From positions 1 through 64,000 of the forward strand of contig NZ_JANUGP010000017.1 in assembly GCF_024753135.1 (NCBI RefSeq): a DNA stretch of 64,000 nucleotides, in the 5' to 3' direction. Made by a program: the position numbers and the translations under genes. The notes under the pieces are model-generated. The model did not search any database. It had not been told where the DNA came from and worked only from the letters and a program-made list of their open reading frames with translations. Below are positions 41,885 to 51,170 of the stretch, one piece after another (the first letter of the stretch is position 1; each line of letters begins with the position of its first letter). Origin of the DNA: Streptomyces pyxinicus. Lineage in GTDB: Bacteria; Actinomycetota; Actinomycetes; Streptomycetales; Streptomycetaceae.

Positions 41885-43189
41885 ATGGCGGATGCGACGG
41901 ACCTGCTCGACGCGGGCGAGCGGCTCGGCCCCGACGAGCTGCGGGCCCTCCAGCTGGAGCGGCTGCGTGCCTCCCTGCGGCACGCGTACGAGAACGTGCC
42001 GTTCTACCGGGAGTCCTTCGACAAGGCCGGGGTGCGTCCCGAGGACTGCCGGTCGCTGGCGGACCTGGCCCGTTTCCCGTTCACGGCCAAGGCCGACCTG
42101 CGGGACAACTACCCGTACGGGATGTTCGCCGTGCCCCGCGAGCGGATCCGCCGGCTGCACGCCTCCAGCGGCACCACCGGGAGCCCCACGGTGGTCGGTT
42201 ACACGGACCACGACCTCTCCCTGTGGTCCGACATGGTGGCGCGCTCGATCCGGGCGGCCGGGGGCCGGCCCGGTGACGTCGTGCACGTGGCGTACGGCTA
42301 CGGCCTGTTCACCGGCGGTCTGGGCGCGCACTACGGCGCCGAGCGGCTGGGCTGTACGGTCGTACCGGCGTCCGGCGGCATGACGGCCCGGCAGGTGCGG
42401 CTGATCATGGATCTGGAGCCGTCGGTCATCATGGTGACGCCGTCGTACATGCTGACGCTGCTGGACGAGTTCGAGCGGCAGGGCGTGGATCCGCGCGGCA
42501 CCTCGCTGCGGGTGGGCGTGTTCGGGGCGGAGCCCTGGACCGAGCGGATGCGGCGGGAGATCGAGGAGCGGTTCGCGATCGACGCCGTCGACATCTACGG
42601 GCTGTCCGAGGTGATCGGTCCGGGTGTGGCCCAGGAGTGCGTGGAGACCAAGGACGGGCTGACGGTGTGGGAGGACCACTTCTATCCGGAGGTGGTCGAT
42701 CCGATCACGGGTGAGGTGCTGCCGGAGGGCGAGCGGGGCGAGCTGGTGTTCACCTCGCTGACCAAGGAGGCCATGCCGATCGTCCGGTACCGGACGCGGG
42801 ACCTGACGCGACTGCTGCCCGGCACGGCCCGGGTGTTCCGGCGGCTGGAGAAGGTCACCGGCCGCAGCGACGACATGGTGATCCTGCGCGGGGTCAACCT
42901 GTTCCCGACCCAGGTCGAGGAGATCGTGCTGCGCACCCCGGGGGTGGCGCCGCACTTCCAGCTGCGGCTCACCCGGGAGGGGCGGCTGGACGCGCTGACG
43001 ATCCGGGCCGAGGCCCGCCCGGGCGCGACACCGGAGACGCGCGAGGAGGCGGTCCGTTCGATCACGGCCGCGGTGAAGGACGGCATCGGCGTGTCCGTCG
43101 CGGTGGAGATCGTGGCACCGGAGTCGCTGGAGCGCTCGGTGGGCAAGATCCGCCGCATCGTGGACCTGCGCCCGCGCGAGCGGGAGTGA
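41885..43189 (+). CDS. paaK: Phenylacetate-CoA ligase
   Basis: A 434-residue ATP-dependent ligase forming phenylacetyl-CoA, first step of aerobic phenylacetate degradation. It has the family start H-A-Y-E-N-V-P-F-Y-R, the ATP-binding S-S-G-T-T-G-S-P-T, Y-G-L-S-E-V-I-G-P-G, Y-R-T-R-D-L-T, G-R-S-D-D-M and the catalytic Lys in S-V-G-K-I-R-R-I. GGGAGG precedes ATG 41885. The other paa genes are absent here, so it is isolated; it could supply CoA esters for other routes. Related ligases activate similar aryl acids, so substrate is not certain. Confidence 0.9.
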   Translation: MADATDLLDAGERLGPDELRALQLERLRASLRHAYENVPFYRESFDKAGVRPEDCRSLADLARFPFTAKADLRDNYPYGMFAVPRERIRRLHASSGTTGSPTVVGYTDHDLSLWSDMVARSIRAAGGRPGDVVHVAYGYGLFTGGLGAHYGAERLGCTVVPASGGMTARQVRLIMDLEPSVIMVTPSYMLTLLDEFERQGVDPRGTSLRVGVFGAEPWTERMRREIEERFAIDAVDIYGLSEVIGPGVAQECVETKDGLTVWEDHFYPEVVDPITGEVLPEGERGELVFTSLTKEAMPIVRYRTRDLTRLLPGTARVFRRLEKVTGRSDDMVILRGVNLFPTQVEEIVLRTPGVAPHFQLRLTREGRLDALTIRAEARPGATPETREEAVRSITAAVKDGIGVSVAVEIVAPESLERSVGKIRRIVDLRPRERE

Positions 43190-43195
43190 GGACGG

Positions 43196-44692
43196 TCAGC
43201 CGGCGAAGCGGTCCCGCAGCTCGCGCTTGAGGATCTTCCCGCTGGCGTTGCGCGGCAGTTCGGCCACGAAGTGCACGCGCTTGGGCGCCTTGAACGGGGC
43301 GAGCCGTTCCTTCACGTGCGCGATGAGCCGGTCCTCGGTCACCTCGCCGCGCGGGACGACGAACGCGGTGACGGCCTCGATCCACCGCTCGTCGGGCAGC
43401 CCGACCACGGCGGCCTCGGCCACGCCCTCGTGGGTGTAGAGGGCGTCCTCGACCTGGCGGGAGGCGACCAGGACACCGCCGGAGTTGATGACGTCCTTCA
43501 CCCGGTCCACGATCGTGAAGTAGCCGTCGGCGTCGCGCACCGCGAGGTCCCCCGAGTGGAACCAGCCGTCCCGGAACGCCTCGGCGCTCTCCTCGGGCTT
43601 GTCCCAGTAGCCCTCGCACAACTGCGGTGAGCGGTAGACGATCTCACCCGGTGTGCCGTCGGGGACGTCCGCGCCGTCGGCGTCGACCACCCGGGCGTCC
43701 ACGAACAGCACGGTACGGCCGCAGGAGTCGAGCCGGCCCTGGTGCTCGTCGGGGCCGAGCACGGTGGCGAGCGGTCCGATCTCGCTCTGCCCGAAGCAGT
43801 TGTAGAAGGCGAGCCCCGGCAGCCGCTCGCGCAGCCGCTCCAGCACGGGCACGGGCATGACGGAGGCGCCGTAGTAGGCCTTGCGCAGCCCGGACAGGTC
43901 GCGGGTGGCGAAGTCGGGCCGGGCGGCGAGGCCGATCCAGACCGTGGGCGGCGCGAACAGGCTGTCCGCGCGGCCCGCTTCGACCAGGTCCAGCAGCCGG
44001 TCGCCGTCCGGGGCGTCGAGGATGACGTTGGTCGCGCCGACCGCGAGGTAGGGCAGCAGGAAGACGTGCAGCTGGGCGGAGTGGTACAGCGGCAGCGCGT
44101 GCACGGGGCGGTCCCCGGCGCTCAGGTCCAGGGCGGTGATGGCGCTCAGGTAGGCGTGTACCAGCGCCCGGTGGGTCATCATCGCGCCCTTGGGCAGGGC
44201 GGTGGTGCCGGAGGTGTACAGGAGCTGTGCCAGGTCCTCGGCGCGGGGCTCGGGACCGTCGTACGGCGGGGTGTCCGGGAGCCGGCCGAGCAGGGAGTCC
44301 TCGGTGTCCCGTAGCGGCAACACCCGTACACCCTCGGGGAGTCGGGGTGCGAGGCCGGGATCGGCGAGGACCAGCGCGCTGCCCGACTGGCCGACGAGGT
44401 AGGCGAGGTCGTCGCCGGTGAGGCTCTGGTTGACCGGCACGTGGACCAGTCCGGCGCGGGCGCAGGCCAGGAAGGCGATCAGACAGGCGTCGGAGTTGTG
44501 GCCGTAGGCGGCGACCCGGTCGCCGGGTCCGAGTCCCTCGGCGCGCAGCAGCGCGGCGGCGCGGGAGACGGCGTCGTCCAGCTCCGCGTAGGTCCAGGCG
44601 CGCGTGCCGTACTCGACCGCGACGCGCGCCGGGGTGCGCCGGGCGCTGCGCCGCAGGATGCCGTCGACCGTGCTGCCGTGTCCGCGCGTCAT
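43196..44692 (-). CDS. AMP-forming acyl-CoA synthetase
   Basis: A 498-residue ANL-superfamily enzyme that activates a carboxylic acid with ATP and CoA. Motifs: A3 Y-T-S-G-T-T-A-L-P-K-G, A5 Y-N-C-F-G-Q-S-E, A7-like F-H-S-G-D-L-A-V-R-D-A-D-G-Y-F, A8 D-R-V-K-D-V-I-N-S-G-G and the catalytic Lys in N-A-S-G-K-I-L-K-R. The length is typical of medium/long-chain fatty acid ligases. It is convergent with paaK; the stop codons are six bases apart. Acid specificity cannot be read from the sequence. Confidence 0.9.
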   Translation of the reverse strand: MTRGHGSTVDGILRRSARRTPARVAVEYGTRAWTYAELDDAVSRAAALLRAEGLGPGDRVAAYGHNSDACLIAFLACARAGLVHVPVNQSLTGDDLAYLVGQSGSALVLADPGLAPRLPEGVRVLPLRDTEDSLLGRLPDTPPYDGPEPRAEDLAQLLYTSGTTALPKGAMMTHRALVHAYLSAITALDLSAGDRPVHALPLYHSAQLHVFLLPYLAVGATNVILDAPDGDRLLDLVEAGRADSLFAPPTVWIGLAARPDFATRDLSGLRKAYYGASVMPVPVLERLRERLPGLAFYNCFGQSEIGPLATVLGPDEHQGRLDSCGRTVLFVDARVVDADGADVPDGTPGEIVYRSPQLCEGYWDKPEESAEAFRDGWFHSGDLAVRDADGYFTIVDRVKDVINSGGVLVASRQVEDALYTHEGVAEAAVVGLPDERWIEAVTAFVVPRGEVTEDRLIAHVKERLAPFKAPKRVHFVAELPRNASGKILKRELRDRFAG

Positions 44693-44784
44693 GACAGCCG
44701 ATCCTCGGGCCGCGGCACCCGCCGGTCAAGCGCCGCGCCGGAGCTGCTCCGGCACCGCCGTCGCCGCGTCGTGTCAGGAGCCGT

Positions 44785-45633
44785 TCAGGGCCGGTGCCGG
44801 CCGCGCGGGCGTACGGGACGGGCTCCCGGGCCGAGCCTGGCCGTCGCGCGCAGGATGTGCCGGGGCGGCAGTTGCCAGCGCACCTGGGCGGGGACGAGCC
44901 GCAGCAGGGTGCCGGTGGCCCGCAGTCTCCGGGTGACGACGGCGGGGGCGGGGGCGGGTCTGCCGTAGAGCCGGTGGGCGTAGTCGGGCAGGGAGGCGTA
45001 CGCCAGGTTCGCCACCCGCCGCCACAGCAGTGCGCGGGCCGGGACGAGGAGGGGGTGGGTCGGCGGGCGGCGCAGGAAGTCGTCCACCTCGCGCGCCTCC
45101 GGTCCGGCGGCGAGCCGGGGCCGCAGCCGCTCGAAGTAGGCGGCCATGGCGGCCCGGTCGGCCGGGACGGTGTCGGGGTCGAGACCCACCAGACGGGCGC
45201 TGATCCGGTGTTCGGCGAGGTACCGGTCGGCCTCGGCGTCGTCGAGCGGGAAGCCGGAGCGGCGCAGGACGTGCAGGTAGGAGTCGATCTCGGCGCAGTG
45301 CACCCACAGCAGCAGCTCGGGTTCGCCGACGCCGTAGCGCTCACCGGTGTCCGGGTCGGCCGCCGTCAGCATGCCGTGGATCTTCCGGACCCGGGCTCCG
45401 GCGCGCTCGGCGGCCTCGGTGGTGCCGTAGGTGGTGGTGCCCACGAAGTCGGCGGTGCGCAGCAGCCGGCCCCAGGCGTCGCGCCGGAAGTCGGAGTTCT
45501 GCAGGACACCGCGGACCGCGCGCGGGTGCAGGGCCTGGAGGTAGAGCGCGCGGACGCCGGCGATCCACATCATGGGGTCGCCGTGCAGGTGCCAGGTCAC
45601 GGAGTTCGGGGTGAACAGCCCGGGGTCGCCCAT
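44785..45633 (-). CDS. Oxygenase MpaB/latex-clearing-like (DUF2236) family protein
   Basis: A 282-residue protein of the DUF2236 family, which includes rubber-cleaving Lcp and fungal MpaB. Recognisable: N-terminal S-V-T-W-H-L-H-G-D-P-M-M-W-I-A-G-V-R-A-L-Y-L-Q-A-L-H-P, then F-R-R-D-A-W-G-R-L-L-R-T-A-D-F-V-G-T-T-T-Y-G and W-V-H-C-A-E-I-D-S-Y. The conserved His residues are candidate haem ligands. Members are haem b oxygenases with varied substrates. It has no signal peptide. ATG 45633 matches relatives. Substrate unknown. Confidence 0.8.
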   Translation of the reverse strand: MGDPGLFTPNSVTWHLHGDPMMWIAGVRALYLQALHPRAVRGVLQNSDFRRDAWGRLLRTADFVGTTTYGTTEAAERAGARVRKIHGMLTAADPDTGERYGVGEPELLLWVHCAEIDSYLHVLRRSGFPLDDAEADRYLAEHRISARLVGLDPDTVPADRAAMAAYFERLRPRLAAGPEAREVDDFLRRPPTHPLLVPARALLWRRVANLAYASLPDYAHRLYGRPAPAPAVVTRRLRATGTLLRLVPAQVRWQLPPRHILRATARLGPGARPVRPRGRHRP

Positions 45634-45680
45634 GCCCGCAGGCTAGCGGGCTCGCCCCCCGAGGCGAAGGGCCCGGTCGG

Positions 45681-46058
45681 TCAGTGCAGGAGGCTGCGCA
45701 GGAAGTCCGCGCAGGCGGCGGCGCAGGCCCGGCAGGTCGCGGCGGCCGGTTCGGCGCCGGGGTGGGTGTCGAAGGCGTGGGCGCATTCCAGGCAGACCGA
45801 GCGGCACCACTCCAGGCGGACCCGCAGGGTCTCCTCGTCCTGCTGGTTCTCCTCGCTGAGCATGCGGCAGGTGGCGTCGCACACCTCGGCGCACATGATG
45901 CCCATCCGGCGCACCCGCTCCTGGCCCTCGGTGGCGCCCGGGTCCACCAGGCTCGCCCGGACCGCGCAGGACCGGGCGCACTCCGCGCACGCCTGGGCAC
46001 AGGTGAAGCGGTCCTCCAGGAACCGGTAGAGCTGCTGCTGCGAGGCCGACGGTGTCAC
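45681..46058 (-). CDS. Cys-rich four-helix copper-binding (Csp/DUF326) protein
   Basis: A 125-residue all-helical protein with a high number of cysteines in C-x3-C spacing: C-A-Q-A-C-A-E-C-A-R-S-C, C-A-E-V-C-D-A-T-C, C-R-S-V-C-L-E-C and C-R-A-C-A-A-A-C. This matches four-helix-bundle copper storage proteins, in which the Cys line the core and hold many Cu(I) ions. GTG 46058 gives the normal length. It has no signal peptide, so it would be the cytosolic type. No copper exporter gene is adjacent. Confidence 0.88.
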   Translation of the reverse strand: MTPSASQQQLYRFLEDRFTCAQACAECARSCAVRASLVDPGATEGQERVRRMGIMCAEVCDATCRMLSEENQQDEETLRVRLEWCRSVCLECAHAFDTHPGAEPAAATCRACAAACADFLRSLLH

Positions 46059-46213
46059 AGGGTGCGGGTAGCCGGGCCGGGGGGCCGCAAACCAGCGGGG
46101 CGGGTCCGGAAGCCCGGGCGGGAGACGGGGTGCGCGGCGAGGGTCGCCGGCCGTCGCCGCCCGGCCACCGAGCGCGTCCGGTTCGCCCCGGTATGAGGGG
46201 GTACACCTCTGCT

Positions 46214-46579
46214 ATGACTACCGCATCGACGCAGCTTGCAGCAGCGAGCGGCCTGATGAGCCTCGTGCTCTTCGTCGTGGCCGTGGGTGTCCTGGCGCTG
46301 CTCGCCGGCGGCTTCTGGATGAACTCCCGCGTCAAGTACCGCGAGTCCGACCGGCCGCGCGCCGACGAGCAGCCCGGGCTGCCCGTGGACGGGCCGGTGG
46401 GCGAAGTGCAGGAGAACCGGGAATCCGCGGAGGTCCCGCAGGTCCCCAAGGGCGGTCGCCCGCTCACGCCGTACGAACTGACCAACATGGACTCCCGGCC
46501 GAGCGCGTCCAAGGACCGGCCGCGCTGGAGCCGTGGGTCAAGCGGTTCGTTCGGCGGCGGCGGACTCGGCTCCCACTGA
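46214..46579 (+). CDS. DUF6479 small membrane protein
   Basis: A 121-residue protein with one N-terminal membrane helix (S-L-V-L-F-V-V-A-V-G-V-L-A-L-L-A-G-G-F-W-M), a basic stop-transfer region, then a cytoplasmic tail rich in charged and Pro/Ser/Gly residues and ending G-S-F-G-G-G-G-L-G-S-H. The conserved segment is R-P-L-T-P-Y-E-L-T-N-M-D-S-R. ATG 46214 is preferred to ATG 46193 because relatives start in this way. Function unknown. Confidence 0.75.
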   Translation: MTTASTQLAAASGLMSLVLFVVAVGVLALLAGGFWMNSRVKYRESDRPRADEQPGLPVDGPVGEVQENRESAEVPQVPKGGRPLTPYELTNMDSRPSASKDRPRWSRGSSGSFGGGGLGSH

Positions 46580-46600
46580 CACCGGGTCCGCTCCGCCCCC

Positions 46601-46635
46601 GGCACGCCTGCCGGCCCCCGGTCGGCGGGCGTGCC
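46601..46635. terminator. Bidirectional hairpin between DUF6479 and rpiB genes
   Basis: GGCACGCC (46601-46608) pairs with GGCGTGCC (46628-46635); the following TGCCG and CGGCG extend the stem imperfectly. It lies between convergent genes and just short of the rpiB stop codon. Confidence 0.7.
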
Positions 46636-46636
46636 G

Positions 46637-47092
46637 CTACGCCCGCTCGCGGCCCGAGTCGAACTGGTCGACGCGGGCGACGTTCGCGACGTCCTCCGGG
46701 TCCTGGCTGGGCTCGGCGGCGAACCAGGCGTCCAGGATCTCCCGGAGCACCGGCTCCGAGGTCAGGCGCAGGCCGAGCGCCAGCACGTTCGCGTCGTTCC
46801 AGCGCCGGGCCCCCTGCGCGGTGGCGGCGTCCGTGCACAGGGCGGCGCGGACACCCGGCACCTTGTTCGCCGCGATGGAGGCGCCGGTGCCGGTCCAGCA
46901 GCACACCACCGCCTGGTCGGCCGCGCCGTCGGCGACCTCCCGGGCCGCCTCGTGCGAGCAGACCGCCCACTGGGGATCGGCCCCGGGCCGCAGCGCGCCG
47001 TGCTCGCGCACCTCGTGCCCGCGCCGGCGCAGCTCGGCCACCAGGAGGCGGGCGACGGGTTCGTCCATGTCGGAGGAGACGGAGATCCGCAT
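46637..47092 (-). CDS. rpiB: RpiB/LacAB-family sugar-phosphate isomerase
   Basis: A 151-residue isomerase, normally interconverting ribose 5-phosphate and ribulose 5-phosphate. Typical start M-R-I-S-V-S-S-D, then the active-site region with Cys in A-V-V-C-C-W-T-G-T-G-A-S-I-A-A-N-K, R-A-A-L-C-T-D, and W-N-D-A-N-V-L-A-L-G-L-R. The strict LacAB/RpiB motif is kept. Actinomycetes usually carry one housekeeping RpiB; this paralogue has W-T-G instead of G-T-G-x-G, as in a variant subgroup, and may act on another sugar phosphate. Confidence 0.85.
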   Translation of the reverse strand: MRISVSSDMDEPVARLLVAELRRRGHEVREHGALRPGADPQWAVCSHEAAREVADGAADQAVVCCWTGTGASIAANKVPGVRAALCTDAATAQGARRWNDANVLALGLRLTSEPVLREILDAWFAAEPSQDPEDVANVARVDQFDSGRERA

Positions 47093-47131
47093 GGCCGGAG
47101 CGTAGCCCGTGCCGGGCGGGGCCGTGAGGGC

Positions 47132-48394
47132 TCAGGGCCGCTCGGCCCGCGCCGGACGGGTCAGTTCTCCGTGGAGGTGTTCGAGGGCGTCGAGCAGGAC
47201 CGACCGGTGGTACCAGCGCAGCCAGGCCGCCGTGTCCTCGGCCAGCACCTCCAGGGCGGCCGTCTGCGCGGCGCTCGGGCGGTGGCCGGCCTCGGTCCAG
47301 TGCAGCGTGAGCACGCCCGTGCAGGAGCCGGCCGAGGACAGCACCGGAACGCTGTGCACGGCCCGCATGCCGGCGGTCAGCAGGACGCGCCGGCACTCCT
47401 CGGAGAGCAGCGCGTCGGCGGCCACGTCCGGCACGCTCGTCCGGTGTCCCCGGACGCGGGCGAGCGTGTCGGGGGCGGCTTGGTCGCGGTCGCGCACCAG
47501 GTGGTCGAGGACCGGTTCCGGGCAGCCGTGGTGGGCCTCCAGCACCAGCGCGTTGGCGGCGGCGTCGACGAACTGCACGTGTCCGGCGGGCGCCCGGCCG
47601 ATGGCCAGGGCCTCGTGCAGCACGGCGTCGACCATCCGCCGCCGGTAGCGCGGGTCGCGGCCGGGCCGGCCCAGCACCCTGAGCTGCGGCACCGGCAGCG
47701 GGCGGCGGCCGGGGAACCACACCGGGCCGTCCGGGGGCCGGGCGACCACCACGGCGGAGACCAGGACGCGCAGCGGCACGTTGAACCGCTGCGAGGCGTC
47801 GCGCAGCACCCGGAAGGCGCTGCCCGGCTCGGGCAGGCCGTAGCGGGCCATGAGCGTGCCCTGCGCCATCCCGATGACGGGAGCCGTGCGCACCCGGGCG
47901 CGCAGCGCGCGGACCTCCTTGTGCAGGTCCTCGTAGGACGGGCGCAGCGGGTCGGCGATCTGGGACCGCCAGGCCGGCAGTTCCTCGACCCGGGCGGCGC
48001 CCCGGGCCAGTTCCCGCACGGCCTCCTCCAGGGTGGCGTACAGCCGGACGCCGTCGAGCCGGGCGAGGTGCACCGCCTCGCGCACCCCGGGCCGGGCCCG
48101 GACGATGATCAGGTCCGGGCGTCCGGCGCGGGTGCGGGTCGTCTCGCTGAGGGCGCGCAGCACGACGGCGCCGCCCAGCTGGACGTGGGCCATGTCGAGG
48201 ACCGGCCGCAGCCCGGCGCGGTCGGCGTGTTCCAGGTGACCGCGCAGCTCCGCCGACCAGGCCTGGGCGCCGCGCGCGTCGAGGCTGCCGGTCATGCGCA
48301 GCAGCAGGGCGCCCTCCGCCGGCAGTCCCTCGACCAGGGAGGACTCGATGACCAGCGAGGCCCGGGTGCCGGGGCGGTCGGACGAGGCTTGCAT
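47132..48394 (-). CDS. STAS-ANTAR-GAF regulator
   Basis: A 420-residue cytosolic regulator. Residues ~15-120 form a STAS domain (L-L-L-R-M-T-G-S-L-D-A-R, V-L-D-M-A-H-V-Q-L-G-G-A); ~155-230 is an ANTAR RNA-binding domain (L-H-K-E-V-R-A-L-R-A-R-V, I-G-M-A-Q-G-T-L-M-A-R-Y-G); ~260-420 is a GAF sensor domain (V-Q-F-V-D-A-A-A-N-A-L-V-L, H-S-V-P-V-L-S-S). ANTAR proteins bind paired hexaloop RNA hairpins to cause antitermination. The STAS/ANTAR/GAF combination occurs in many Streptomyces paralogues. ATG 48394 is favoured over 48418. Target RNA unknown. Confidence 0.85.
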   Translation of the reverse strand: MQASSDRPGTRASLVIESSLVEGLPAEGALLLRMTGSLDARGAQAWSAELRGHLEHADRAGLRPVLDMAHVQLGGAVVLRALSETTRTRAGRPDLIIVRARPGVREAVHLARLDGVRLYATLEEAVRELARGAARVEELPAWRSQIADPLRPSYEDLHKEVRALRARVRTAPVIGMAQGTLMARYGLPEPGSAFRVLRDASQRFNVPLRVLVSAVVVARPPDGPVWFPGRRPLPVPQLRVLGRPGRDPRYRRRMVDAVLHEALAIGRAPAGHVQFVDAAANALVLEAHHGCPEPVLDHLVRDRDQAAPDTLARVRGHRTSVPDVAADALLSEECRRVLLTAGMRAVHSVPVLSSAGSCTGVLTLHWTEAGHRPSAAQTAALEVLAEDTAAWLRWYHRSVLLDALEHLHGELTRPARAERP

Positions 48395-48646
48395 GGCATC
48401 ACCCAGACAGGACGTCACGGAAAGGTCGATCGGCCTCTTCCTGACCTGGGACCACCTTGCACGCCGCGCGGCCGGCGCTCAACCGCACCACGGCGGCGGG
48501 TCCCCGCGTCCGGGCCGCCCGGAGGGCCGACGGCCGCCGCCCGGCCGCCGCGGCCCGTAGCACCGTACGGGTGAGGACGGCGACGGTGACCGGGGTGACC
48601 GGGGGTCGCCGGCGGGGGCTGACGGGAGACCGCGGCCCCGGCCCGC

Positions 48647-49639
48647 TCAGTGGACACGGGCCACCTCCGGTCCGCTCCGCCGGGTGCCGGCGCGGGCCGG
48701 GCGGAGCAGGGTGAGGCAGGCGGCGGCGACCTCGCCGGTGCCGATGCGCAGCAGGCGGGCGTCGGTGGCGTGGCCGTGCGGGTCGCCGGGCGGCCCGGGC
48801 TTCCACAGGGCGACGTGGTCGGGGCTCGGCGGCGGGCCCCACAGGCGTGGGGAGACCGGGCCGAACAGGGTGACGCTGCGGGTGCCGTGGGCGACCGCGA
48901 GGTGCGCGAGACCGGTGTCGCCGCTGAGCACCAGCCGCGCCCCGGCCACCAGCGCGGACAGCTCGTCCAGGGGCAGGCCGCCGGTGAGGACGTCGCGGAC
49001 GGGCTGCCCGCCGCGTTCGGCGACCGCGCGGACCAGGGCGTCCTCGCCGGGGCCGCCGGTGAGGACCACATGGTGTCCGGTGGCGCGCAGACAGCGCACG
49101 ACGGCGGCGAACCGCTCCCCCGGCCAGCGGCGCGAGCCCGAGGCGGCGCCCGGGTGCACGACGACCGCGCCGGGCGCCGGGGACGGCGTGCCGGGGCGGG
49201 GCAGCCGTACGTCGAGGGGGTCGGCGGGGATGCCGTAGGCCTGGAGGAAGGCGCACCAGCGGACCCGTTCGTTGGCCTGGCCCTGCCATGGCGGCCCGTC
49301 CGGGCAGGCGTGCGCGAGCAGCCGGCGCGGGCTGAGGGCGGCGAGCGCGTCGCGGCTCTCGGGGCCATTGCCGTGCAGGTCGATCGCGATGTCGGGCGGG
49401 GGCGCGGCCCAGTGGGTGAGGGACGGCACCGCGCGCGCCGGTGCCTCGGCCGGGAACACGGCGTCGACCGCGCCGGTGGCGAGGGCGAGTTCGGTGAGGC
49501 CCGGCGGCAGCGCGAGCACGACCCGGTGCCCCGGGAAGGCCCGCCGGATCCCGCGCAGCGCGGGCACCCCGGCCAGCAGGTCGCCGAGCCCCAGCGCGCG
49601 CAGCACCAGCACGGTCGGGGGGTACGGGGTTCGGGTCAC
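48647..49639 (-). CDS. Glycosyltransferase family 9 (heptosyltransferase-like)
   Basis: A 330-residue GT-B protein of family 9, which contains ADP-heptose:LPS heptosyltransferases. Seen: L-R-A-L-G-L-G-D-L-L-A-G-V-P-A-L-R, D-I-A-I-D-L-H-G, V-V-V-H-P-G-A-A-S-G-S-R-R-W-P, V-V-L-T-G-G-P-G-E and L-S-G-D-T-G-L-A-H-L-A-V-A-H-G-T. GTG 49639 follows GGAGG. It is the last member of the heptose operon, separated by 100 bases from hldE, so it may also have its own promoter. Donor is inferred to be an ADP-heptose made by the neighbouring enzymes. Confidence 0.85.
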   Translation of the reverse strand: MTRTPYPPTVLVLRALGLGDLLAGVPALRGIRRAFPGHRVVLALPPGLTELALATGAVDAVFPAEAPARAVPSLTHWAAPPPDIAIDLHGNGPESRDALAALSPRRLLAHACPDGPPWQGQANERVRWCAFLQAYGIPADPLDVRLPRPGTPSPAPGAVVVHPGAASGSRRWPGERFAAVVRCLRATGHHVVLTGGPGEDALVRAVAERGGQPVRDVLTGGLPLDELSALVAGARLVLSGDTGLAHLAVAHGTRSVTLFGPVSPRLWGPPPSPDHVALWKPGPPGDPHGHATDARLLRIGTGEVAAACLTLLRPARAGTRRSGPEVARVH

Positions 49640-49739
49640 CGGGACGGTCCTCCAAGCGGTACGCGGGTCACGGTCGGGCGCGCCGGGCGGGGTGCGGGAG
49701 GGGCACGGGACGACGCCGATCCGCACGCCGCCGCCGGCG

Positions 49740-51170
49740 TCACTGAGGGGGGCCCGCCGGTGTGGCGGGGGTGAGGGCGGCGCGGCGGGCGAGGCCGGTG
49801 GTGGAGCGGCCGTCGAGGTAGGGCAGCAGCAGGACCTGGCCGCCCCAGCTCTCCACCAGGGGCTGTTCGGGCAGCCGGGTGCGGGCGTAGTCGCCGCCCT
49901 TGGTCCAGATGTGCGGCCGGAGTTCGCCGAGGAGGCGTTCCGGAGTGTCCTCGTCGAAGACGGCGACGGCGTCCACGCACTCCAGGGCGCGCAGCACCCG
50001 TACCCGGTCGGCGACCGGGACCAGGGGGCGGCCGTCGCCCTTGCGGCGGCGTACCGAGTCGTCGGAGTTGACGCAGACGACCAGGCAGTCCCCGGCCCGG
50101 CGGGCGGCCTGGAGCAGGGCGACGTGCCCGGCGTGCAGCAGGTCGAAGCAGCCGCCTGCGGCGACGACGGTGCCACCGGCGCCCCGTACCCGGGCGGCCG
50201 TGCGCACCGCGTCGGCGGTGGTGTCACCGTCGGAGGAGGCCTCGGCCGGCGCCCCGGCGGTGTCCGGCGCGGCGACGGCGCGGGCGCCGCCCTCGGCGAC
50301 GTAGCGGGTGGCGGCGTGTACGGCGTCCTGCACGGCGGCCTCGGTGAAGGCGCCATCGGCGAGCAGGCCGGCGGCAGCGGCGGCGAAGCGGTCGCCGGCA
50401 CCGCAGGGGTCGCCGGACGCGGCAGCCGGGGTGGGCACGAGGAGCGGGGTCTCGCCGTGCGAGAGCAGTGCTCCGCGCTCGCCGAGGGTGACGGCGACGG
50501 CCTGGACGCCCCAGGCCTGGACGAGGGTGCGGGCGTCGCGCGCGGCGCCGCGCAGCCCGGCGTCGTCCCCGTCGCCCTCGGCCTCCTCCAGGCGCCGGGC
50601 GAGGACGCGGGCCTCCTGCGCGGAGGGGGTGGCCAGGCGGACGCCGGGCACCGGGGCGTCGCCGCGCACATGGGGGTCCCAGACGACCGGCGCCCGCTGC
50701 GCGGCGGCGGTCAGGGCCTCCCGCAGGACGTCGGCGGTGCCCCGGCCGTAGTCGGCGACCAGGACGGCGGCGGCGCCGGTGACGGTGGCCTCGGCGGCTC
50801 CGGTGCCGGCGCGGGCGCGGCCGTCGCCGTCGTCCAGGCGCAGCAGCGGCCGGTCCCCGGCGAGCACCCGGGTCTTGCTACTGAGGGCGCCGTCCAGCGG
50901 CACCTCCACCAGGTGGACGCGGCCGGCCAGCAGTTCGCGCAGGGTGTCGCTGGCCGGGTCGTCGCCGAGCGCGGTGACGAGGGTGACCGGGCGGCCGTCG
51001 GCGGCGGCGAGGCAGGCGGCGAGCGCGGCGCCGCCCGGCCGTGAGCTGCGCCGGGTGCCGTGCACGACGGGGACGGGGGCGTCCGGGGCGAGCCGTTCGG
51101 CCCGCCCGCACAGGTCGTGGTCGAGCAGGGCGTCGCCCACGACGACGAGGGGCGTGCGGAAGGTGCTCAT
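49740..51170 (-). CDS. hldE: Bifunctional heptose kinase / ADP-heptose synthase
   Basis: A 476-residue HldE-like protein, the same size as E. coli HldE. Residues 1-~315 are a PfkB-type kinase phosphorylating heptose 7-phosphate at C1 (V-V-V-G-D-A-L-L-D, R-P-G-G-A-A-L-A, C-G-A-G-D-R-F). Residues ~345-476 are a nucleotidyltransferase adding AMP (G-G-C-F-D-L-L-H-A-G-H-V, D-R-V-R-V-L-R-A-L, T-K-G-G-D-Y, S-T-T-G-L). It overlaps gmhA by four bases (ATGA), implying translational coupling. In Gram-negatives this feeds LPS core; here it must serve another glycoconjugate. Confidence 0.92.
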   Translation of the reverse strand: MSTFRTPLVVVGDALLDHDLCGRAERLAPDAPVPVVHGTRRSSRPGGAALAACLAAADGRPVTLVTALGDDPASDTLRELLAGRVHLVEVPLDGALSSKTRVLAGDRPLLRLDDGDGRARAGTGAAEATVTGAAAVLVADYGRGTADVLREALTAAAQRAPVVWDPHVRGDAPVPGVRLATPSAQEARVLARRLEEAEGDGDDAGLRGAARDARTLVQAWGVQAVAVTLGERGALLSHGETPLLVPTPAAASGDPCGAGDRFAAAAAGLLADGAFTEAAVQDAVHAATRYVAEGGARAVAAPDTAGAPAEASSDGDTTADAVRTAARVRGAGGTVVAAGGCFDLLHAGHVALLQAARRAGDCLVVCVNSDDSVRRRKGDGRPLVPVADRVRVLRALECVDAVAVFDEDTPERLLGELRPHIWTKGGDYARTRLPEQPLVESWGGQVLLLPYLDGRSTTGLARRAALTPATPAGPPQ